Part shown: piece after piece, positions 15,755 through 23,966 of the stretch
How the letters are laid out: every line of letters starts with the position of its first letter
How positions within the stretch are numbered: the first letter of the stretch is position 1
From: Puerhibacterium puerhi
GTDB taxonomy: Bacteria > Actinomycetota > Actinomycetes > Actinomycetales > Cellulomonadaceae
Reading direction: 5' to 3'
Assembly (NCBI RefSeq): GCF_009846865.1
Contig: NZ_WUWN01000004.1
Coordinates: 62,001-126,000 of the forward strand
Length of the DNA stretch: 64,000 nucleotides
The notes under the pieces: generated by a model
The model's input: the letters and a program-made list of their open reading frames with translations, nothing else
What the model was told of the DNA's origin: nothing
The model's database searches: none
Position numbers and translations under genes: made by a program

Positions 15755-16867
15755 TCAGGCGGACGTCGCGGCGGCCGGGTCGAAGTCCTCCGGCAGCGGC
15801 GGGATCGCGTCGATGCTCGAGGGCACCTCGACGGCGCTCCCGGACTGCGCGGCGTCCCGGATCGCGAGCAGCACGTCGAGGACGTGCAGCGCGACGGCGC
15901 CGGAGGCCCGCTCCGGCCGCCCCTCGCGGATCGCGCGCGCCAGCTCGACGACGCCCGTCCCGCGGCCCCAGGTCGAGCCCGTCGCCGGGATCGTCGTCGG
16001 CCCGCCCTGGCCGTAGCGCCAGAGCGTCGAGTCGCCCTCGAAGGTGTTCGGGTCCGGCAGCGAGATCGTGCCGAGCGTGCCGTTGATCTCGACGAAGCCG
16101 GCGCGCGGCAGCGCGTGCTGGAAGGAGAACGTCGACTGCGCCGACTGCCCGCCGCGGAACTCGATGAGCGCCGCGTGGTGCGTCGGCACCTCGACCGGGA
16201 ACGTCTCGCCCGCCCGCGGGCCGGAGCCGATCGTGCGGCGGTCCTGCGACTTCGACGACACGGCCTGCACCCGGGCGGCGGCGCCGAGGGCGTGCACGAG
16301 GGTCGTGACGTAGTACGGGCCCATGTCGAACAGCGGGCCGGCACCCGTGGCGTACAGGAAGTCGGGGTCCGGGTGCCACGCCTCGGGGCCCGGCACGTGG
16401 AACATCGTCGTCGCGGTGAGCGGCTCGCCGATGTCGCCGCGGGCGATGGCGCGCAGCGCCGTCTGGATGCCCGCGCCGAGGACGGTGTCCGGGGCGCAGG
16501 CCACGCGCACGCCCTGCGCCGCCGCGGCCTCGAGGAGCTCGACGGCCGACGCGCGGTCGGTGGCGAGCGGCTTCTCGCTCCACACGTGCTTGCCGGCCGC
16601 GACGGCGCGCTGACCGATCTCGGTGTGCACGGCCGGGACGGTCAGGTTGACGACGATCTGGATGTCGTCGCGCGCGAGCAGCTGCTCGGCGGTCCCGTGC
16701 GCCGGCACGCCGTAGGCCTCGGCCTGCGCCCTGGCCCGGTCGAGCAGCAGGTCGGCGACCATGCGGACCTCGACGTCGGCGAACTTGGTCAGGTTCTCGA
16801 GGTACTGGGTCGAGATGTTGCCGGCACCGATGATGCCGACCCCGACCGGGGTGCCCAGCCGGCTCAC
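15755..16867 (-). CDS. Gfo/Idh/MocA-family oxidoreductase
   Basis: The 370-residue protein has an N-terminal Rossmann fold starting VGVGIIGAGNISTQYLENL (dinucleotide-binding GxGxxS/A). The family EKP motif follows at about residue 100 (HVWSEKPLATD), and the C-terminal alpha/beta domain holds the substrate site (GPLFDMGPYYVTTLVHALG). Such enzymes oxidise or reduce sugars and inositols with NAD(P). The GTG start overlaps the isomerase stop as GTGA, so the two act together, probably in catabolism of a sugar or sugar acid. The substrate is unknown. Confidence 0.87.
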   Translation of the reverse strand: MSRLGTPVGVGIIGAGNISTQYLENLTKFADVEVRMVADLLLDRARAQAEAYGVPAHGTAEQLLARDDIQIVVNLTVPAVHTEIGQRAVAAGKHVWSEKPLATDRASAVELLEAAAAQGVRVACAPDTVLGAGIQTALRAIARGDIGEPLTATTMFHVPGPEAWHPDPDFLYATGAGPLFDMGPYYVTTLVHALGAAARVQAVSSKSQDRRTIGSGPRAGETFPVEVPTHHAALIEFRGGQSAQSTFSFQHALPRAGFVEINGTLGTISLPDPNTFEGDSTLWRYGQGGPTTIPATGSTWGRGTGVVELARAIREGRPERASGAVALHVLDVLLAIRDAAQSGSAVEVPSSIDAIPPLPEDFDPAAATSA

Positions 16868-17664
16868 TTGTCGTTCTCCTGCAGCCAGGCGAGGGACTGC
16901 GCGATGCCCTCGAAGACGTCGCCCTTGTAGGCGTCGAACTCCACGACGCGGATCGCGTCCGGGGCGGCGGCGAGGATCGACGGCACGTCGACGTCGCCCT
17001 GCCCCGCGGGGGTCTGGTTCTCGAACGCGGCGCGCAGGGCGTCCGGCACCACCAGCGCGCTCTCGCTCGACGGCAGCACGGTGGCGATGTCGCCCGAGAC
17101 CTCGCCGTCCTTGACGTGGATCGCCACGACGCGGTCGCCGAGGGAGCGCAGCACGGCCGGAGCGTCGGCGCCGCCGACGGTCGCCCAGAACGTGTCGACC
17201 TCCAGGACCGCCTCGGGGGCGAGGTGCTCGGCGAAGAGCTCGAAGACCGAGCGGCCGTCGACCTTGTTCGTGAACTCCCACTGGTGGTTGTGGTAGCCGA
17301 AGCGCAGGCCGTGCGTGGCAGCCCGGGCGGTGAGCTCGTTGACGCGGTCGGCGATCTTCTTGGCGTCGTCGGCGGTCTGCCAGCGGTCCGTGGGGACGAA
17401 CGGGTCGATGACGATCCCGATCCCCAGGCGCGCCGCGGCGTCGAAGACGACGTCGGGGTCGGGGGCGTCGATGACGGCGGCGTGGCCGGACGGGGCCTGG
17501 AGCCCGGTCGCGGCCAGCGCGCGCTCGAAGTCGGCCACGCGCTCGACGAACGCGTACGGCTCCACGTGCTGGTAGCCGATCTCCCGGACGCGCGCGACGG
17601 CGGCGTCGAGGTCCTCGGCGATGGCGTCGCGCAGCGAGTACAGCTGCACGGAGGTGACGGGCAT
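16864..17664 (-). CDS. Sugar phosphate isomerase/epimerase (xylose-isomerase-like TIM barrel)
   Basis: The 266-residue protein is of the AP endonuclease 2/IolE-like fold. It starts with VTSVQLYSLRDAIAEDLDAAV and has the metal-site elements FGYHNHQWEF, LEVDTFWATVGG and VAIHVKDGE. Metal ligands are expected at the Asp/Glu/His of these strands. The ATG at 17664 follows AAAGGAG at good distance, and a longer frame upstream lacks support. It is the first gene of an operon with the oxidoreductase and should interconvert a keto or aldo sugar ahead of or after that enzyme. Confidence 0.85.
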   Translation of the reverse strand: MPVTSVQLYSLRDAIAEDLDAAVARVREIGYQHVEPYAFVERVADFERALAATGLQAPSGHAAVIDAPDPDVVFDAAARLGIGIVIDPFVPTDRWQTADDAKKIADRVNELTARAATHGLRFGYHNHQWEFTNKVDGRSVFELFAEHLAPEAVLEVDTFWATVGGADAPAVLRSLGDRVVAIHVKDGEVSGDIATVLPSSESALVVPDALRAAFENQTPAGQGDVDVPSILAAAPDAIRVVEFDAYKGDVFEGIAQSLAWLQENDK

Positions 17665-17732
17665 GGCGAGCTCCTTTGGTCTGACGTCCTTCACTTCCGC
17701 CGGTTTCGACACAGAAGTCCGGCGGGATCCGA

Positions 17733-17782
17733 TGAAAGCGCTGCCAGCCTAGCGCCAAAACTACACAGTGGATAGTTTCTTG
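17733..17782 (-). promoter_or_regulatory. LacI/cre-type operator and second palindrome before the isomerase operon
   Basis: TGAAAGCGCTGCCA at 17733-17746 fits the TGNAANCGNTNNCA consensus of LacI-family and CcpA-type operators exactly. Overlapping its left side on the minus strand is TAGGCT, a -10 candidate. Next to it, GCGCCAA...TTGGCGC (17752-17785) encloses AAACTA and TAGTTT half-sites separated by nine bases. No LacI-family gene occurs in the window. Confidence 0.6.
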
Positions 17783-17877
17783 GCGCCCCCGGATCGGCCC
17801 GTCCGCCCGCGGGTGGACGCCCGGCCGCGGGCCGCTCCCCCCACGGCCTGACGACGCCGCCGCGCCGCTGCGGTCGG

Positions 17878-18651
17878 ATGGGCACCGTGACCTCCTCCGC
17901 GCCCCACCCAGCACCCCACCCAGCTGCCCGGCCCGCCGCACCGGGGCCGCACACCCCTCCCCCCGCAGCTCCGGATCCCGTCGGGGTTCGTCGCGGTCTG
18001 CGGACCGTCGCGCGACGAACCCCGACGGGATCCGACCGCGGAGGTCGCCCCGCACCGGCCGTCCTCGCCGTCGCCGTCGCCGCGGGCCTGGGCGTGGGTG
18101 CCCTCACCTCGCTCGGCCAGACGCTGCTGGGCGGCACGGCGTTCGCCGGCCTGACCAACGCGGTCAGCCCGTGGCTGGTGGCGCCGTTCCTGGTGGGCGC
18201 GCTCGCGCGGCGCGGCGGGGTCGCGGCGCTGGCGGGCCTGCTCGCGTGCGCGGCGGAGGTGGCCGGCTACTACGTGACGGCGGACCTGCGCGGGTTCCCC
18301 GTCGGCGTCGGCGCGATCACGCTCTGGGGGGTGGCCGGCGCGGTCGGCGGGCCGGTGTTCGGCTGGGCCGGCCGGCAGTGGCGGGCCGGGACCGGCCGCC
18401 TGCGCGGGCTCGGTGCGGGGCTGCTCGTGGGCTGCTGGCTGGCCGAGGCGCTCGTCACCTACCTGGCGGTGCTCGGGTACGTCGACGACGCCGTCGTGTT
18501 CGCCGTCGTCGCCGCGGTGCTCGCGGTCGCGCTGGGCCGGCCCGGCCGCCGGCTGACCGCCGTGCTCGGCTGGGGGGCGGTGGCCACCGCCGTCGGCACG
18601 GCGGGCTTCGCGGCGCTGCACCACGTGCTCGGCGGAGGCTCCCCGGCCTAG
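17878..18651 (+). CDS. DUF6518-like integral membrane protein
   Basis: The 257-residue frame has a Pro/Ala/His-rich N-terminus of about 60 residues and then six or so TM helices (from PAVLAVAVAAGLGVGALTSL onward) typical of the small DUF6518 membrane family; that family call is tentative. The role is unknown. A perfect 24-bp inverted repeat (17973-18035) lies inside the N-terminal coding part, residues about 32-53. The true start may therefore lie after it, or the repeat may have entered the gene. The gene is convergent with the partner-switching cluster. Confidence 0.65.
   Translation: MGTVTSSAPHPAPHPAARPAAPGPHTPPPAAPDPVGVRRGLRTVARRTPTGSDRGGRPAPAVLAVAVAAGLGVGALTSLGQTLLGGTAFAGLTNAVSPWLVAPFLVGALARRGGVAALAGLLACAAEVAGYYVTADLRGFPVGVGAITLWGVAGAVGGPVFGWAGRQWRAGTGRLRGLGAGLLVGCWLAEALVTYLAVLGYVDDAVVFAVVAAVLAVALGRPGRRLTAVLGWGAVATAVGTAGFAALHHVLGGGSPA
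17973..18035. repeat. Perfect 24-bp inverted repeat inside a coding region
   Basis: Arms 17973-17996 and 18012-18035 are perfectly complementary with a 15-base loop. The sequence forms a terminator-strength hairpin, but it lies near the 5' end of an open frame. The arm encodes VGVRRGL-type residues on one side and RRTPTGS on the other, outside the conserved membrane domain. Confidence 0.8.
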
Positions 18652-18714
18652 GACGCCGAGGGCCCAGGTCGCCGAGGGCCCAGGTCGCCGAGGGTCTAGG
18701 CCGCCGAGGAGCCG
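18651..18714. repeat. Tandem repeat, four 16-bp units
   Basis: Units at 18651, 18667, 18683 and 18699 share the pattern GGTCGCCGAGGGCCCA with few changes. The array starts at the last base of the TAG stop of the DUF6518-like gene and ends 10 bases before the convergent HATPase gene. Confidence 0.78.
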
Positions 18715-18724
18715 GGCCGCACCG

Positions 18725-19210
18725 TCACCAGGTGAACGTGGCCCAGACGACCTTGCCGCCGTCGGGCTGCGGCCGCCACCCCCAGGTGCCGGACACGGCG
18801 TCGATGATGTGCAGGCCGTGTCCCCCGGGCAGCCCGGCGCGGCCCGACCGCGGCTGCGGCACCGACGCGCTGGCGTCGTGCACCTCCAGGCGCAGGTCGC
18901 CGGCGTGGCTGCGGACCGTCACGACGACGGTGCGGGTCCCGGCCGCGTGGCGCACGGCGTTGGTCACCATCTCGCTGGTGGCGAGCACCACGGCGTCGAC
19001 CGTCCGCGCCGGCGCACCGGCCGCGCGCGCCTGCTCGGTGACCCAGTGGCGCGCCTCGGCGATGGAGGCGGGCGTCGCGGGCAGCGAGCGGGTAGCAGGC
19101 AGCGAGCGCGTCACGTCGACGGGCTCGCGGGCTGGCACGCGAGAGACGGTAGTCGCCCTGGGGCTCGTCGGCCTCTCGGACGGCGACGGGCGTCCGGCAT
19201 CCACGGTCAT
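18725..19210 (-). CDS. HATPase-domain serine kinase/anti-sigma factor (RsbW-like)
   Basis: The 161-residue protein carries a GHKL ATPase domain of the RsbW/SpoIIAB group. The N box is VVLATSEMVTNAVRHA, the G1 box is LEVHDASAS and the G2 box is GGHGLHIIDAVSGTWG. Such proteins bind a sigma factor and phosphorylate a STAS antagonist. The first 45 residues are a low-complexity Thr/Arg/Pro segment with a repeated RSLPAT. The start ATG overlaps the stop of the upstream phosphatase gene (ATGA at 19207-19210). This suggests that the two antagonistic activities are made in fixed ratio. Confidence 0.87.
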   Translation of the reverse strand: MTVDAGRPSPSERPTSPRATTVSRVPAREPVDVTRSLPATRSLPATPASIAEARHWVTEQARAAGAPARTVDAVVLATSEMVTNAVRHAAGTRTVVVTVRSHAGDLRLEVHDASASVPQPRSGRAGLPGGHGLHIIDAVSGTWGWRPQPDGGKVVWATFTW

Positions 19211-21381
19211 GCGCGCCGCTCCGTCACCTCGAGACGTGCCACGGCATCAGGCACGCTGCCGGGACCGGCCTCGGCCGGGCGCGGGCGGTCCTGCGGGTGC
19301 AGGCGGATGGCGACGAGCGCGACGTCGTCGCTGGGCCGCTCGGGCAGCAGCCGGGCCACGACCTCGTCGCACAGGTCGTCCAGCCCCAGCCCGGCGAGGT
19401 CGTCCAGCGTGGTCCGCAGCCGCTCGATGCCGTCGCGCAGGTGCTGGTCGCGCCGCTCGACGAGGCCGTCCGTGTAGAACACGACGGTGGCCCCGCGGGC
19501 GATCTCGACCACGGCCTCGGTGCGGGGGGCGTCGGGCATGATGCCGAGCAGCGGGTCGGGCCGCCCGTCCGTCAGCGGCGACACCTCGCCGTCCGCGGTG
19601 ACGAGCATGGGCGGCGGGTGGCCCGCGCTCGACCAGCGCACCCGGGTGACGCCGCGACGCTCCTCGTCCTCGGTCTGCTCGATGCGGGCGACGACGGCGG
19701 TGGCGACGGCGTCGGCCTGGAGCGTGCGCAGCGCCTGGTCGACCCGCTGCAGCACCTCGGCCGGGCCGGCGCCGGTGGTCACGGCGATGCTGCGCAGCGC
19801 CGAGCGCACGTGGCTCATGGTGACGGCGGCGGCCAGGTCGTGGCCGACGACGTCGCCGATGACGACGACGGTGCCGCCGTCGGGCTGCATGAAGGCGTCG
19901 TACCAGTCGCCGCCCACCTGCGCGGCGTGCGCGGCGGGGTGGTAGCGCACCGCGATCTGGACGTGGTCGGGCTGCACGGGCGGGGTCAGCAGGGAGCGCT
20001 GGAAGCCCTCGGCCACGTGCCGCTGGTCGCGGTAGAGGTGGGCGTTGTCCAGGGCCAGGGCGGCGCGCCCGGCGACGTCCTCCGCGGTGGCCACCTCCTC
20101 CGCCGTCAGGGGCGCGCGGCCGGCGCCGCGGAACAGGCTCAGCGCGCCGACGGTGCGGCCGCGCGCCCGCAGCGGCAGCGCGGCGCCCGACGCCGGGGCG
20201 AGGCGGGCGATCAGGTCGCGCGCCTCGCCCGGCTGCAGCACGGCCTGGACGGCCGGCGTGGCCGGCCCCTCGATCTCGACGGCCCGGCGCCCGGTCAGGG
20301 CGCGCCGCAGGAACGAGTCGTCCTTGAGCTGGGACAGGCGCACCTGCGCGTACCGCTCGGCCAGCGGGCGGGCCTGCGGGTCGACGTGCCAGGCGCCGGC
20401 GTCGCGGACGCGGCGCCCGTCGACGGGCCACGACGCCGCGTCGTGCTGGCGGCGGCCGCCCACAGCGCCGTCGTCGTCCTCCACGAGGCTGACGACGCAC
20501 CAGTCGGCCAGGGCGGGCACCACGAGCTGGGTCAGGCGGGCCACGACCTGCTCGACGTCGAGGGTCTCGGAGAGCTCGGCGCTCACGCGTGCAGCCAGCT
20601 GCGCCTGTGCCGCGGCCCGGGCCAGCCGGTCCTGGGCCTCCTTGCGGGCCGTGATCTCCAGGAAGTACACCGAGAGGCCGTCCGGGCTGGGCCACGCCCG
20701 GACCTCGTACCAGCGGTCCAGCGGGGCGGGGTAGTACTCCTCGAACCGCACCGGCTCGCCGGTGTCCATCGAGTGGCGGTAGTAGCGCTCGAAGTCGAGC
20801 CCGATCGCGGCGGGGAACAGGTCCCAGACCACCCCGCCGAGCAGGCGCGAGCGGGGGTTGGACAGCACGCGCTCGGCCTCGGCGTTGACGTAGGTGAACC
20901 GCCACTGCCGGTCGAGGAAGAAGAACGCGGACGGCATGGCCTCGAGCACCCGCTCGACCCGTGCCTCGCCGTCCTGCGTGGCGGTCGTGTCGTAGGCCGC
21001 CCCGATGAGCCGGGTGGCGGTGCCGTCGGCGCCGGCGACGGCGTGGCCCCGCGCGGCGACCCAGCGCGCGGTGCCGTCGGGCAGCTGCACCCGGAACTCC
21101 GCGAAGTACTCGCCGCAGGTGTCGCGCGCGTGCTGCAGCGCCTCCGTGACCCGGGGCAGGTCGTCCGGGTGCAGCCGCCGGTTGAAGCCCTCGATGGTGT
21201 AGTCGAACGTGCCGTCGTCGTACCCGAACATCTCGAGCAGCCGCCGGTCCCAGTGCAGGATCCCGGTGCGCAGGTCCCACTCGAACGTGCCGATGCGCGC
21301 GGCCTGCAGCGCGGTCTGGGTCGACAGCGCGCCTACGTCCCGGGGCACGCGCGTCGGCAGCTGCGTGCCGTCCTTCACCAT
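19207..21381 (-). CDS. PAS-PAS-GAF-PP2C (SpoIIE-type) serine phosphatase
   Basis: This 724-residue sensor phosphatase reads in order: PAS1 (about 25-130, ARIGTFEWDLRTGILHWD), PAS2 (about 140-255, AFFFLDRQWRFTYVNAEAERVL), a short helical linker, GAF (about 275-450) and a PP2C/SpoIIE domain (about 480-705). The last has the metal-binding motifs GGDWYDAF and VIGDVVGHDLAAA plus FYTDGLVERR. It would dephosphorylate a STAS-domain antagonist in response to a signal sensed by PAS/GAF. The ATG at 21381 follows GAGGAGGG; an earlier in-frame start lacks such a site. It shares an operon with the RsbW-like gene. Confidence 0.9.
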   Translation of the reverse strand: MVKDGTQLPTRVPRDVGALSTQTALQAARIGTFEWDLRTGILHWDRRLLEMFGYDDGTFDYTIEGFNRRLHPDDLPRVTEALQHARDTCGEYFAEFRVQLPDGTARWVAARGHAVAGADGTATRLIGAAYDTTATQDGEARVERVLEAMPSAFFFLDRQWRFTYVNAEAERVLSNPRSRLLGGVVWDLFPAAIGLDFERYYRHSMDTGEPVRFEEYYPAPLDRWYEVRAWPSPDGLSVYFLEITARKEAQDRLARAAAQAQLAARVSAELSETLDVEQVVARLTQLVVPALADWCVVSLVEDDDGAVGGRRQHDAASWPVDGRRVRDAGAWHVDPQARPLAERYAQVRLSQLKDDSFLRRALTGRRAVEIEGPATPAVQAVLQPGEARDLIARLAPASGAALPLRARGRTVGALSLFRGAGRAPLTAEEVATAEDVAGRAALALDNAHLYRDQRHVAEGFQRSLLTPPVQPDHVQIAVRYHPAAHAAQVGGDWYDAFMQPDGGTVVVIGDVVGHDLAAAVTMSHVRSALRSIAVTTGAGPAEVLQRVDQALRTLQADAVATAVVARIEQTEDEERRGVTRVRWSSAGHPPPMLVTADGEVSPLTDGRPDPLLGIMPDAPRTEAVVEIARGATVVFYTDGLVERRDQHLRDGIERLRTTLDDLAGLGLDDLCDEVVARLLPERPSDDVALVAIRLHPQDRPRPAEAGPGSVPDAVARLEVTERRA

Positions 21382-21715
21382 CTGTGCCCTCCTCAGGCTG
21401 ACGGGGCCGCGCCCGTCTCGTCGCACATCATGCACGGTCCGGCTGGGCCGGTCGCCCGGAGCCGGCGGTCGCCCGCCGGCTCGGCCCCCACGCTCGGCCG
21501 CCGCGCTGGGCCACCAAACTCGGCCGCCACGCTCCGCCGGAGCTCGGCCGGCGCGGCGCCCGCGACCTGGCAGGAGCCGCGCGGGCGCGGCGCCGCTCCG
21601 GATGCGGCGGCGCCGCTATCGTGGGATCGTCCACACGACCTTGCCACAGCGCGTCGGCGGCTCCTCTCGTTCTGACGCACGGCAACCCTCCGACCGTCAT
21701 GAGAACGATCACGCT

Positions 21716-22180
21716 GTGACACCGCAGACAGATCCCCTGGAGACCCCGGAGACCGACGCCGGTCTTCCGCGGACCCGCCCGCCCGGGCGCTACCGGCTCG
21801 TCGAGCGCTGGAACCTCGACTCCTTCGCTGAGCTCACGCGCATGCGCGCGGGTCTCGCGCCGATCCTGCGCCCGAACGACGGCGAGGGCGTCGGGCTGGC
21901 GCAGACGCCGGAGAAGGTGGTCCTGGTCGCCTCGGAGCTCGCGACCAACGCGCTCGAGCACGGCCTGCCGCCGACCATCGTCACGCTGCTGGCCGACGAC
22001 ACCTCCTGGCTCCTGGACGTCGCCGACCATGACCGGGGCTCCGTGCCCGTGTACGCCGGCGAGCGCATCCCGGGCGCCGGCGGGCTCGGCCTGCACCTGG
22101 CGCGCACGCTGGCCCTCGACGTCGGGTGGTACGTCACCGAGGAGCACAAGCACATCTGGGTCACGTTCCCGATCGACTGA
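21716..22180 (+). CDS. Second HATPase-domain protein (RsbW-like)
   Basis: The 154-residue protein has a GHKL ATPase fold with N box (KVVLVASELATNALEHGL), a G1-like box (LLDVADHDRGS) and a G2 box (GAGGLGLHLARTLALDVGW). It differs from the protein at 18725 in sequence, so it is a paralogue rather than a duplicate. The GTG start (21716) was chosen because the conserved part begins shortly after; the long upstream frame is antisense to the phosphatase gene. It is divergent from that phosphatase and convergent with the STAS gene. An ATP-dependent kinase or anti-sigma role is inferred. Confidence 0.82.
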   Translation: MTPQTDPLETPETDAGLPRTRPPGRYRLVERWNLDSFAELTRMRAGLAPILRPNDGEGVGLAQTPEKVVLVASELATNALEHGLPPTIVTLLADDTSWLLDVADHDRGSVPVYAGERIPGAGGLGLHLARTLALDVGWYVTEEHKHIWVTFPID

Positions 22181-22215
22181 CGTCGGCGGGCGGCGGGGCG
22201 CCGCGCTGCGGCGGG

Positions 22216-22542
22216 TCAGGACGCGGGCGCGTCGACCTCGAACAGCGTGTCGAGGCCCGCCAGCTCCAGCGGCTCCAGGACGGCGTCGGTCAGCCCCGCC
22301 AGCCGCACCCTGGTGGTCGCGGCGGCGCGCGCCAGCAGGCGCAGCCCCGCGGAGTCCAGGAAGGTCACGCGTGCGACGTCGATCGTGAGCCCCTCGCCCA
22401 CGCCGGCCAGGTGCTCGCGCGCCTCGCGCTCCACGCGCACCAGGACCGACCAGTCGATCTCGCCCCACATCGCCCACGCGCCGTCGCCGAAGTCGATGCC
22501 GCCCACGGCCGACTGGCCGTCATCGGTGGGTGCGGTGCGCAT
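22216..22542 (-). CDS. STAS-domain anti-sigma factor antagonist
   Basis: The 108-residue protein is a single STAS domain. The phosphorylation-site loop reads VARVTFLDSAGLRLLARAA, with the Asp-Ser of the family and Ser as the presumed target of the HATPase kinases. The C-terminal helix is LEPLELAGLDTLFEV. It completes a partner-switching set with the two HATPases and the phosphatase. No sigma-B-type sigma factor gene lies next to it. Confidence 0.87.
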   Translation of the reverse strand: MRTAPTDDGQSAVGGIDFGDGAWAMWGEIDWSVLVRVEREAREHLAGVGEGLTIDVARVTFLDSAGLRLLARAAATTRVRLAGLTDAVLEPLELAGLDTLFEVDAPAS

Positions 22543-22810
22543 CGGATCCCTCGGCTGTCGGGGTGGGCCGGTGCCGCCGGCGGGCCGGCGGCGAGCCCGC
22601 TGAGGAGCGGGCGGACGTCTGTGCGAGGGTAACAGCGTTCCCCGGGCCCCCGAGGCGGGTCCCCCGGGCGCGACGCACCGTCTACCGTGCGGTGGTGCGC
22701 ATCTTCCAGCGCGTCGCACCGACGGACGCCCCGACGGACGCACCGGCGCCGCGGGTTCCGGCGCCGCGGGCTCCGGCGATCGTCGGACCCGGCCGCGGCG
22801 ACGGGACGCG
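22543..22810. other. Intergenic region with short direct repeats
   Basis: No well supported gene is present. The right part holds a GACGGACGC pair and a CCGGCGCCGCGGG pair. A frame from about 22695 (GTG behind TACCGT) would give 39 Pro/Ala-rich residues ending in an ATGA overlap with the transporter gene at 22811. That could be a leader peptide, but nothing else supports it. Confidence 0.4.
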
Positions 22811-23803
22811 ATGAGGCGCCTCGTCGGCTGGTGGGACGACCACCAGGTCGCCCTGTACCTCGCCGCCATCGGCCTCGGCGCCCTGGCGGGGCTGGCGGCG
22901 CCGCGCGCCGCGCCGGCGCTCGAGCACGCCATCACCCCGGTGCTCGCGCTGCTGCTGTTCGCCACGTTCCTCGGGGTGCCGCTGGTCGAGGTGGGGCGCG
23001 CGTCCCGCGACGTCCGGTTCCTGGCCGCGGTGCTGGCGGCGAACTTCGTCGCGGTGCCGGCGGTCGTGCTGGGGCTGTCGCGGCTCGTCGCCGACGACCC
23101 GGGCCTGCTGCTGGGCGTGCTGCTGGTGCTGCTGACGCCGTGCGTCGACTACGTCATCGTGTTCACCGGCCTGGCCGGCGGGGCGCGCGCCCGGCTGCTC
23201 GCGGCCGCGCCCCTGCTGATGGTGGTGCAGGTGCTCCTGCTGCCGGTCTACCTGTGGCTGTTCGCCGGGGCCGACGTGGTCGCGGTGGTGGACGTCGGGC
23301 CCTTCGTCGAGGCGTTCGCGCTGCTGATCGTCCTGCCGCTCGCCGGCGCCGCGGCGGTGCAGGGGCTGGCGCGCCGGCACCGGGCCGGCCGTGCGGTCGA
23401 GGGCGCGGCGGCGGGGGCCATGGTGCCGCTGATGATGGCGACGCTCGCGGTGGTGGTCGGCTCGCAGGTCGCGGCGGTGGGCTCCCGCGTCGTCGAGCTG
23501 GTGCGCGTCGTGCCCGTCTACGTCGCGTTCGCCGTGCTCGCCGTCGGCGTCGGCGCGCTGGTCGGACGCGCGGCACGACTGGACGTGCCCGGCCGGCGCG
23601 CCGTCCTGTTCTCCGCCGCGACCCGCAACTCGCTGGTGGTGCTGCCCCTGGCCCTCGCCCTGCCGGCCGCGCTCGACCTCGCGCCGCTCGCGGTGGTGAC
23701 GCAGACGCTCGTCGAGCTCGTCGCGATGGTCGTGCTCGTGCGGGTGGTGCCGGCGGTGGTGCGCGACGGCGGGGTGCGGGCCGACTCCTCGTCCGTTCGG
23801 TGA
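22811..23803 (+). CDS. ACR3/bile-acid-sodium-symporter superfamily transporter
   Basis: The 330-residue protein has about ten TM helices in the two-fold repeat of the BASS/ACR3 superfamily. The unwound-helix motif LLTPCVDYVIVFTGLAGG, with Cys, is close to the Cys-containing motif of arsenite permeases, and FSAATRNSLVVLPLALALP is the matching motif of the second repeat. Arsenite or another anion export is plausible; a different organic anion is possible. The stop codon lies inside the left arm of a palindromic element. No arsenic reductase or arsenic-type ArsR gene is adjacent; the metal sensor 850 bases downstream is CmtR-like. Confidence 0.72.
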   Translation: MRRLVGWWDDHQVALYLAAIGLGALAGLAAPRAAPALEHAITPVLALLLFATFLGVPLVEVGRASRDVRFLAAVLAANFVAVPAVVLGLSRLVADDPGLLLGVLLVLLTPCVDYVIVFTGLAGGARARLLAAAPLLMVVQVLLLPVYLWLFAGADVVAVVDVGPFVEAFALLIVLPLAGAAAVQGLARRHRAGRAVEGAAAGAMVPLMMATLAVVVGSQVAAVGSRVVELVRVVPVYVAFAVLAVGVGALVGRAARLDVPGRRAVLFSAATRNSLVVLPLALALPAALDLAPLAVVTQTLVELVAMVVLVRVVPAVVRDGGVRADSSSVR

Positions 23804-23860
23804 TTCGTTGGCTGATCGGCGATCCGGATCGCCGATCAGCCAACGAATCACCGAACAGAC
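23791..23860. repeat. Dispersed 70-base palindromic element, copy 2
   Basis: Arms 23791-23825 and 23826-23860 are complementary with one mismatch and meet at GATCCGGATC. Over the central 60-odd bases it matches the element at 9166-9233 with about two differences. The TGA stop of the transporter gene at 23801-23803 is part of the left arm. Confidence 0.88.
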
Positions 23861-23966
23861 CGGTGCCGGGGGCGGGACGGCGGGACGGCGGACGGGGGCG
23901 ACGGCTGGGGCGACGGCGCCAGCGGGGTGTCGGTGCCGGGGTGACGCGTCAGCGGGCGCGACGGCG

